Assembly: GCF_037893015.1 (NCBI RefSeq)
Contig: NC_133665.1
Span: 194,428,146-194,492,145, forward strand
Direction of reading: 5' to 3'
DNA from: Macrotis lagotis
Taxonomy: Eukaryota; Chordata; Mammalia; Peramelemorphia; Peramelidae
Length of the DNA: 64,000 nucleotides
Shown here: positions 56,420 to 64,000 of the stretch, in pieces
Layout: every line of letters starts with the position of its first letter
Position numbering within the stretch: the stretch's first letter is position 1
Position numbers and translations under genes: made by a program
The notes under the pieces: model-generated
What the model was told of the DNA's origin: nothing
The model's input: only the letters and a program-made list of their open reading frames with translations
Database searches by the model: none

Positions 56420-56610
56420 GCATTAAGATGGCATTTCCAGATTTGCAAAGCCCTTTACATTCTGGGGAGGCAAGAGCTATCATTATCCCCATTATTCAGA
56501 TGAGGAAGCAGAGGCTAGCAGAATTTGGGGCAAATAAGCCCCTGAGTCAAGATTTGAACTCAGGTCTTTCTGGCTCCCAGCCCAGGATTCCTCCCGTGGG
56601 GCCACCTAGC
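56420..56610 (-). mobile_element. MIR-type SINE
   Basis: 'catttccagatttgcaaagc', 'ttatccccattattcagatg' and 'tttgaactcaggtctttctg' give a nearly full reverse MIR/CORE-SINE with an old 3' end. Confidence 0.7.
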
Positions 56611-56659
56611 TACTTATTATTCCTCCCATTTCTGACATTCTACGTGTTGACTCTCACCT

Positions 56660-57000
56660 CCCAGCTTCAGGTCTAACCATGCCTGTCTCATCCCAATCAT
56701 AATAATAACCTCCTAGGTTTCCTATCACCTCCAACATCAACTATAAAATCCTCTCTTAGACATTCAGAGTCCTTTCCAGCTTGTCCCCTTCTCCAGTCTC
56801 TAGACACCTTCTTCCCCTCTGTTCCCTGGCCTCTGGGCTATTTCTCCAATGTCGCCTACATCCTCTTGGGACACCTGTCCCCTATGCCTGGACGCTCTCC
56901 CTCCTCACCTCCACCATTGCTCCCTTCTTCTGTCTACCTTCTACGGTGGCCTCCCTACCTCCTCAAGGTCTCAGCAGCCTGAGCCCTGGGTCCAGCACCT
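56660..57000 (+). mobile_element. L2 LINE 3' region
   Basis: 'ggtttcctatcacctccaac' then 'tcaactataaaatcctctct' and 'tgcctggacgctctccctcc' follow L2 order. The 142-codon frame across it is degenerate L2. Confidence 0.7.
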
Positions 57001-57820
57001 GCCTGGCCTCAGCCTCTGAGTTGCAGACAGGAAGAAGTTTCATTGATTTCAGCCCATTATTCCCCTCTGCTGAGGTGCTTATACCTCCCAAAGCTGACCA
57101 CCGTCTTCTTGATTACTCCCACCTATCTTTTCATCACCTTCAACATCTAAACCACAGAGAAAAGGGGACTGGACAGCCCAGGACCAAGGATGGAGGGCTT
57201 CAGGGTTAGCAAAAGACCTCTACCAGCTGAAATCCCATCATCAAAAGTATGAATCCAGAGTGACCCACCCCTCAACCTGTATTACTCCTTGTTGTCATCA
57301 TCTGCCATCACCCACCAGTTGTACCAGATGTGTGTCCTGAGGGACAAGCTCTGGGAGCCCATTGGCCTATCTATGAGAATCTGGATAGGAGGCATTCTTC
57401 ATCTATTGCCTTTGTCCTGTGTGGATTTGTTGGACTGATCTCTCTTGAGTGGCCATGATGCTCACTGAGGGGCCCCCATGTCTCCATCCACAGGGAATTC
57501 CTTCTTATGAGCTCCATCCAGCAGAACTGAACAGATCAGGAGAACATATGGTTCCCTGCTTGATGGTCATAATCACAGAATTGTTGAACAGTCATCATCT
57601 CTGTAGTGGCATCAATCAGGAAATCTAATCAACATATTTGTGGGAGGTATTAAATGTTGACTGTGAAAATATATCCTGCTGTTTAAAAAAAAAATGTTTG
57701 CAAAGGCTGCCTGTTCTCACATGTTCAACTGGAACGTCCTCTGTACACTTGCAGATCTTACAGAAAGATTTCCTACCGATGAGGAAGTTAGGTATCAGTG
57801 TTCTCTTGGGCACCTTCTGT
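57001..57820. other. Intronic sequence, nothing firm
   Basis: No exon or nameable repeat was found. The paired open frames at 57625-57823 lie on opposite strands and show no domain. Confidence 0.35.
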
Positions 57821-57959
57821 TAAAAATAAACTTTTATTGATAGCTCGTTTTTCCATCTTTTATGTTTCCCACTGTACTTAACACACCCAGAGAGCAACCC
57901 TTTATAATGATGAATTTTTAGAAAGAAAGAAAGAAAAGGGAAAAGCTCCATGAAGCCAG

Positions 57960-58105
57960 CAGATTTAGAAAAATATGCTGATTGGACAGGATTGCTGATT
58001 GGAAGGAAAGCTATGGAAAATCTGGATAGCCTACTAAAAAGCAGAGACATCATCTTGCAACAGCAATCCTTCTGTTAAAATATACAGTATTTCATGTACA
58101 TGGTC
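57960..58105 (+). mobile_element. Short RTE LINE fragment
   Basis: 'ggaaggaaagctatggaaaa' then 'gatagcctactaaaaagcag' and 'agacatcatcttg' match the RTE segment downstream of the reverse transcriptase, also seen at 41800-41860. Confidence 0.75.
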
Positions 58106-58359
58106 CCTCAGTTCTTTTTTAAAGTTTTTATCATTAAATTATCATACTTTGTTTTTTTTTAATTCCATGTAAATAATTTAACAGTCTTTAAAAATTTTTT
58201 AATATCAAATTCTCTCCTTCACTGCCTTTCCTGATTTATCATTGAGAAGGCAAGTAATTTGACTTGGGTTATATATGCGTAGTCATGCAAAACAAAGTTC
58301 CATATTAGAAATGTTGTCCAAAAATTCTGAACAAAAAACCTAAGAAAAATAAAGTTTTA

Positions 58360-58520
58360 GGGGCAGCTAGGTGGCACAGTGGATCAGTGGATAGAGCACC
58401 AGCCCTGGAGTCAGGAGGACCTGAGTTCAAATCCGACCTCAGACACTTAATAATTACCTAGCTGTGTGGCCTTGGACAAGCCACTTAGCCCCATTTGCCT
58501 TGCAAAAAAATATATAAAAA
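58360..58520 (+). mobile_element. WSINE-type SINE inside L1 3' UTR
   Basis: Perfect 18-bp target duplication aagaaaaataaagtttta at 58342-58359 and 58521-58538. Contains a small internal duplication, ggatcagtggatagag, where other copies have ggatagag. Confidence 0.97.
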
Positions 58521-59129
58521 AAGAAAAATAAAGTTTTAAAGTATGCTTCAATCTAGTTTTAGATTTCATCATTCTTCTCTGGAGGGAGATAGCATTTTCC
58601 ATCTACATTTTTCAGAATTGTGTTAGATCATTGTATTGCTGAGAATAGCTAAGTCATTCACAGTTGATCATTGTGCAATAGTGTTGCTTTTGTGTTCAAT
58701 GTTTTCCTAGTTCTGATTGCCTCATTTTGCATCAGTTCATGTAAGTCTTTGGGGGTTTTTTCTGAAACCATCCTGTTTGTCATTTCTTGCAGTACAACAT
58801 ATCACATCATACACTAACTCAGCCACTCTCCAATTGATGGGCATGTCCTCAATTTCCAATTCTTTGTCATCACAAAAAGAGTTGCTAGCAATATTTTTAT
58901 ACATATGGGTCCTTTTCCCTTTTCTTGGATCTTTTTGGAATACAGACCTAATGTGACATTTCTAGGTCAAAGGGTAAACCTTAGATTGATAACCTTTTGG
59001 GCATAGCTTCAAATTGCTCTCCAGAATAGTTGAATCAATTCACAGCTTCCCCTAAAGAGCATTAATGTCCCAATTTTCACACATCATCTGCATCATTTGT
59101 CATTTCTGATAGGTGTGAACTGGTACCTC

Positions 59130-61429
59130 TGTTGCTGTTCCATCATTCCATCTTGTCTCAGTCTTTATGATCCCATGGACCACAGCACACCAGGCCCTTC
59201 TATCCTCCACTATCTCCCAAAGTCTGGCTAAATTCATGTTCACTGATTCCACAATATCCCCATCTTCTTTTCCTTTTGTCTCCAGGGTCTTTTCCAATGA
59301 ATCCCTTATTTTCATTATGTGAAAAGTATTTAAGCTTCAGCTTCAGTATTTGACCTTCCAGTGAAGAGTCTGAATTAATTTAAAGTATTGACTGATTTGG
59401 CTTTCTTGCTTCTGGGGGACTTCTCTAGCATCACAATTCAAAAGCATTGATTCTGCAATGCTCAGCTTTCTTAATATTCCAGCTCTTACAGTCATATTTA
59501 CTACTAGAAAAACCGTGACTTTGACTTAGAGGAACCTATCTTGGCAAGATGATGTGTCTGATTTTTAGTCAGCTATCCAGATTTTCCATAGCTTTCCTTC
59601 CAGTCAGCAAGCATTCCAATTTCATGCCTGCAGTGACATCCTCAGTGATCTTTGAGCCCAAGAATATAAAATCTGAACCTCTTCTGTTTTTTCTCCCTCT
59701 ATTTGCCAGGAAGTGATGGGACCAGTTGCCAAGATCTTAGTTTTTTTGATGTTATGTTTAAGCCAGTTTACATTCTCCTCTTTCACCCTCATCAAAAGAC
59801 TTCTAATTTTTCTTCACGTTCTGCCTTTAGAATAGTTTCATCTGCATATGAGAGAATATTGATATTTCTCCAAGCAACCTTAATTCCAACTTTTGAGTCA
59901 GATTCATCCAGCCTGGCATTCCACAGCATGTGCTCTGCATAGAAGTTAAATAAATAAGGTGACGATGTTCACCTTGTTTAACAGTTGCTTTTTGGTCCAC
60001 ATAAAGGCTCCTCTGGAGACAAGTACGATGATCTAGTACTCCCATCTCTTTGAAGACTTGTCCCATTCTGTTGTGATCCACACAGTCAAAGGCTTTAATG
60101 TCAATGAATCAGAAGTATATTTTTCTGGAACTCCCTTGCTTTATGTTGCAATTTGGTCTCTAGTTTTTCTGCTTGCTCTTTTAGTAATTTTCGTATGTTT
60201 TTTGTTTTATTTTTGTTGTTTTTTTGCAAGGCAATAGGGTTAAGTGACTTGCCCGAGGCCACACAGCTAGGTAACTATTAAGTGTCTGAGTTGGGATTTG
60301 AATTCAGGCCCTTCTGACTCCACTGCACCACCTAGCTGCCCCTCTAGTCATTTTCAATTCACATATTGATAAAGCCTAGCTTGCAGAATTTTTAAGCATA
60401 ACCTTTCTGGCATGTGAAATGAGCCCAATTTTTGATAATTTGGACATTCCTTGGCATTGCCCTTCTTTAGAATTGAGACATAAACTAATCTTTTTCAATC
60501 CAGTGGCCACCGTGGAATTTCCGAATTTGCTGGCATCTCTTTAACAGTATCATCTTTGAGGATTTAACTGTTTCATCTGGAAGTCCATCACCTCCACCAG
60601 CCTTATAGTTAGCAATGCTCTTTGGGACCCGCTTGATTTCATTCTCCAGGATATCTGGCTCTAGATCAGCAATCACACCATTGTTGTTATCTAGGATATT
60701 ACAACCTTTCTATAAAATTCTTCCCAATATTCTTGCCAATTTTTAATCTCTTCTACTTCTCTAAAATCTCTATTATCTTTGCCATCCTAGTCATTTTTGT
60801 ATGAAACAGGGTGCCTTGCAATCTCTAGTTTTATTTGGGGTTTTTTCCCCTGTTTTTGTATTGCTCATTTAAGAAAACCCTCTTTTCTCTCTTTGTTGTT
60901 CTCTGGAATTGTGCATCAATTTGGGTCTATTTTTGCTCTCTCCTCTCCCTTTTCCGTTCCTCTATTCCATAACTATTTATAAAGTCTCATCAGCAGCCAT
61001 TTTGCTTTTTTGCTCTTCTTTTTCTTTGGAATGTTTTTTGTTGCTGCCTCCAATACAATATTGTGAGCTTATGTCCATAGATCTTCAGGCACTTCATCTC
61101 CCACATCTAATCACTTAAATCTATTCTAATGCATCTAAGGGATGTTATTTAGGTCATTCCTATATGGGCTGATGGCTTTCCCTTCTTTCTTCAATATCAG
61201 ATTGATTTTGCAATACTTACAAGTTCATGATCTGAATGTCTCTCAGCTCCGGGACTTGTCTTAATGGACTGTATAAAATTCTCCACCTTGGACTGCAAAA
61301 TATAAAATTAATCTGATTTCTATATGGACATGTGGTCCATGTATGGAGTCAATTTTGGTGCTATTGAAAAAGAGTGTTTCTTATGACCAGTGAAATATCT
61401 TGACAAAGTTTTATTTGTCTTTGCCCTGG
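59130..61429 (-). mobile_element. RTE (BovB-like) LINE, 5'-truncated, inserted in L1
   Basis: Minus-strand copy of about 2.3 kb including one SINE. Right end: endonuclease remnants (61360-60700). Then a pre-RT piece, EPDILENEIKRVPKSI with GGGDGLPDE (60676-60485). Then the reverse transcriptase, with MDHNRMGQVFKEMGVLDH (60081-60028) and the active-site box YADE, in which the second catalytic aspartate is replaced (59836-59851). The 3' end, 'ccatgggatcataaagactg' on the minus strand, lies at 59180-59160. Flanked by tggtacctc at 59121-59129 and 61430-61438, a 9-bp target-site duplication within L1. Stops and frameshifts make it inactive. Confidence 0.92.
60193..60344 (-). mobile_element. WSINE-type SINE inside the RTE
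   Basis: Reverse copy 'gacttgcccgaggccacaca' ... 'ccacctagctgcccct', with an imperfect 11-bp target duplication (tagtaattttc 60182-60192; tagtcattttc 60345-60355). Confidence 0.94.
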
Positions 61430-61739
61430 TGGTACCTCAGTTATTTTAATTTGCTTTTCTCAAATCAGTGGTGGTTCAGAGCATTTTTTCATATAACTAT
61501 ACATAGCTTGGATTCTTCATCTAAAAACTGTCTGTTCAAATCTTGGAATCATTTATCAATTGAGGAATGGCTTGTTTTCTTATAACTTTGACTCAGTTCT
61601 CTAATTATTTGAAGTGAAACCTTAATCAGAGAAACTTTCTATAAAAAATTTTTCATAGTTTTTTTTCTTTTCTTCTAATTTTGGCTGTATTGGTTTGTTT
61701 GAACAAAAAAAAATGGCTTTTTTCTTTGGTGTTGTTTTA

Positions 61740-62035
61740 GTGATTTGTAGTGTTTTCTTGGTTATCTTACTGCACTTTTTCATCAGTTCAGATGTCTCCT
61801 ATGTTCCTTTGCATTCAGCATATTCACAGTAAATTGATTTTCTATTGCAATTATGTACTATAATTTGTTTTAACCATTCTCCAATTGATGGACATTTATT
61901 TTGTTTCTAGTTTTTACTCCCACAAATAGTGTTTGCTGTGAATATTTTGATGGAGGGGTGTGGGACTTTGGGGGCATTGACCTCCTTGAAGGATATGTGT
62001 AGCAGTAGAATCTCTGGACCAGAGAATTTAGGCCT
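61740..62035 (-). mobile_element. Second L1 3'-end fragment
   Basis: 'aaccattctccaattgatgg' then 'acatttattttgtttctagt' and 'tttgctgtgaatattttgat' repeats the L1 3' region already present at 58700-58900, so it is a separate, older insertion next to the split L1. Confidence 0.7.
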
Positions 62036-62039
62036 TTTT

Positions 62040-62585
62040 GCCTAATTTTTCCATTTGCTGTCTTACCCCAAGTCCAGCTTGACCTGGAAGCCAGAAGTGG
62101 CAGTCCTCTCTTCTTTGCCTCTCCATTTTCTCCATCAGAACTGGAAAGGCAGCCAGTGTCCTTCTGATAACCCTTCCTGCAGGCTCCTCATGAGTCTGGC
62201 CAAGTACAGTGACCGAATGGTCCATAAAGGGTCTGCTCTCCTTCCTTTGGACAAGCACGCACCGCACTCAGCCACCTTCAGAGTGCCACTCTGCCATGGC
62301 TTGGAACTTCTGCTTTCTGGTTTCACTGTCAGTGAATGCGGACAAAACAAGAATAATAATTGCTAATAATAGTAATGACAATTGTCATTCATTTAGTGAT
62401 TTCAGTTTGTAAATCATTTCATGCATGGTTATGTAATTTGCCTAGGGAGGACGTTCTGCCCCTCTCAAAGAAAGGCCACACTGGGGTTGCTGAACCAGCG
62501 CCTCACATTATGAAATGACATCAAAAAGTAAAATCCAAATTCAGAAGAACTTGGGGCATCCCAAATGCCAAGCAGAATGGTGAGA
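62040..62585. other. Intronic sequence, nothing recognised
   Basis: Overlapping frames on both strands at 62028-62412 show no domain. A small MIR-like trace at about 62380-62450 is too weak to call. Confidence 0.4.
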
Positions 62586-62600
62586 GAAATTCAAGGTGCA

Positions 62601-62767
62601 GGGGCAGCTAGGTGGCGCAGTGGATAAAGCACCAGCCCTGGAGTCAGGAGTACCTGGGTTCAAATCCGGCCTCAGACTCTTAATAACGACCTAGCTGTGT
62701 GGCCTTGGGCAAGCCACTTAACCCCGTTTGCCTTGCAAAAACCTAAAAAAAAAATTAAACAAAAAGC
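62601..62767 (+). mobile_element. WSINE-type SINE
   Basis: Full-length copy ending in 'ccttgcaaaaacctaaaaaa' plus A-rich tail, with perfect 13-bp target duplication aattcaaggtgca at 62588-62600 and 62768-62780. Confidence 0.97.
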
Positions 62768-62984
62768 AATTCAAGGTGCAGCATGATGGAAGTGAGGGAG
62801 AGGGGTCATCACCAGTTGGGAGAATCAGGAAGGCTGGAGGGAAGAGGCCCTACCCAAACTGCATCTTGGAAGCAGAGAAAGATGCCGTGGGCAAAGATGG
62901 GAGTCTATTAGTGAGGTCAGGTACCAGGCAGGAAAGAGCATGTGTTTTATGCTTCTTTTTGAATACATGATGCACCCCACAAGA

Positions 62985-63095
62985 GACTGCAAGCTCCCTG
63001 AGGGCAGGCACATTATCATGGCTTTTCTATTCCCAGACCCCTGCATAGAGTCCAACAAATCATAGGAGCTTAATAAAGGACTGAATGGGAAAGAG
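62985..63095 (+). mobile_element. 3' part of a THER/MIR-type SINE or L2
   Basis: 'actgcaagctccctgagggc' then 'taggagcttaataaaggact' is the same 3' end type as at 42030. Confidence 0.55.
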
Positions 63096-63429
63096 CAGAG
63101 GAAGGGGACCACTAGTGATGGCCTAATGTGTGAGCCTAGGGAGGAGAAGGAAAGTGGAGGAGAGCCAGAAAACATCAGTGTCCCTCAGACCCAGAGAACC
63201 AGGGCAATCAGAAGCATCCACAACTTTCCTGGGAGTTTCACTGGGAAGGGGGAACGTACATCAGTGGACAGCACCAGGGTTGTGCAGAGTGGACAGTGGG
63301 TTTCCAGGGATGGAGGAGGCATGGATATGTTTGCAGGCAGCAGGAAGGAGTTGCCCCATCACTGTAAGTACACAGAGGACCCAGCTTCTAGTCCTATTCT
63401 ATTTCTTCTTGTTAGATTTCTCTGGACCT

Positions 63430-63570
63430 TATAAAAGCAGCTCAATGGAGAGAGCACCAGCCCTGGAATCAGGAGGACCTGAGTTCAAATTCAGTCTCAG
63501 ACACTTAACATTTATTAGCTGTGTGACCCTGAGCAAGTCACTTAACACCTATTCCCTCACAAAACAGATG
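63430..63570 (+). mobile_element. Older tRNA-like SINE
   Basis: 'gagagagcaccagccctgga', B-box 'gagttcaaattcagt' and 'catttattagctgtgtgacc'. The variant matches the head of the composite SINE at 36607 better than WSINE. Confidence 0.85.
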
Positions 63571-64000
63571 CCATCTATGCTTTCACCCAAATTACTGATA
63601 AAAATGATGAACCCAATGGAACTAAAGGGCCCCCATCATTCTGAACCCATGTTCAGTCCTGAACTCATACCTACTATCAATTCCTTATCTCTGCATAGGA
63701 GAGGCCAAACCTATAATCTCCAGACAGGAGTTCCTAAGCTTTTGGGGGCCATGAACCCTTCTGACTATAGTCTGAGGAAGGCTATGAACCTCTTCTTGGA
63801 ATTGTGTTAAAATAAAAGCTGTCTGTCCCCAGTGCCCTGGTGGAGGGTGGGATGGGGGGAAGGCACCTGTGCTGTCCCTGCTGGCTCAGACGCCGTTAGG
63901 GCCTTGTTAGCCTGCAGTCTGGCCGGCCAGCTTCCCCAGGGTAACAGATGTCCAAGAGCTCATTAGCCTCTTACCTTGTTTGAAGCAGCAGCAGGGATGC

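Larger units (their letters stand above)
58115..61735 (-). mobile_element. L1 3' portion, split by an RTE and a SINE
   Basis: Reverse L1: 3' UTR with 'aagtatgcttcaatctagtt' (58540), then 'tgcatcagttcatgtaagtc', 'ctccaattgatgggcatgtc' and 'catttctgataggtgtgaac' up to 59129. It resumes at 61430 with 'tggtacctcagttattttaa' and 'catttatcaattgaggaatg' up to about 61735. Joined across the inserts, this is one continuous 3' third of an L1. Confidence 0.88.
56352..64000 (+). other. ADCYAP1R1: ADCYAP1R1 intron 2 (incomplete)
   Basis: The next exon should be phase 1 and begin with a CPGMWDN-like sequence. I did not find it up to the window end, so this intron is at least 7.6 kb. It is filled largely by repeats listed separately. 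The last 400 bp before 64000 contain no repeat that I can name. Confidence 0.75.

Noticed and set aside
63130..63810. 226-codon plus frame near the window end
   Set aside because: It runs through a SINE (63430-63570) in frame and has no recognisable protein content. Chance frame.
63825..63870. ccccag followed by tgccctggtggagggtgggatg as the third ADCYAP1R1 coding exon (CPG..W)
   Set aside because: The frame continues as CPGGGWDGGKAP, lacks the expected WDNITCW sequence, and does not supply the two bases needed to complete codon 49 in phase 1. Chance resemblance.
1..64000. CRISPR array, operon, prophage or other bacterial-type system
   Set aside because: Spaced direct repeats are only SINEs and microsatellites. 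Gene structure with introns and mammalian retroelements excludes a prokaryotic origin.

Overview
The window is 64 kb of mammalian nuclear DNA, almost certainly from a marsupial. The main evidence is a tRNA-like SINE of about 150 bp, present in about twenty copies. Its body reads ggcagctaggtggcacagtg, then an RNA polymerase III B-box (gttcaaatcc), then ccttgggcaagccacttaac and an A-rich tail. From memory this resembles the WSINE1-type SINEs of Australian marsupials, but the species cannot be fixed without a search. Marsupial-type L1, RTE (BovB-like), L2, MIR and L3/CR1 remnants fit the same origin.

Only one protein-coding gene is supported. On the + strand, an exon at 53237-53379 carries a start codon at 53341, and a second exon lies at 56246-56351. 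Spliced, they encode the signal peptide and first part of the extracellular domain of the PACAP type I receptor (ADCYAP1R1, PAC1), a class B G-protein-coupled receptor. Splice signals and phase are consistent. The rest of the gene should lie to the right of the window. In other mammals the neighbour on the left is GHRHR. No GHRHR exon was recognised, so positions 1-53236 read as intergenic DNA, possibly with unrecognised non-coding 5' exons of ADCYAP1R1.

Layout: 1-27.9 kb is moderately GC-rich unique sequence with scattered old repeats (L3/CR1, MIR, L2), long microsatellites (1.7, 7.6, 14.7-15.1 and 24.8 kb), a three-unit SINE tandem array (12.96-13.45 kb) and a possible regulatory element with an RFX X-box (about 17.0 kb). 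27.9-34.1 kb is one nearly full-length dead L1 with four SINEs inside it. 34.1-47 kb is AT-rich repeat DNA: L1 fragments, a HAL1-like half-LINE, a head-to-head pair of LTR-like ends and an RTE. 47-53 kb is GC-richer unique DNA with a GGAT-type minisatellite. 53.2-64 kb is the 5' part of ADCYAP1R1. Its first intron holds a pyrimidine tract of about 500 bp, and its second holds an RTE inserted in an L1 with a clear 9-bp target-site duplication.

No operon, CRISPR array, phage or other bacterial-type system is present. Nearly all longer open frames are chance frames or come from simple repeats and dead transposons. Repeat boundaries are read by eye and are approximate unless a target-site duplication is given.
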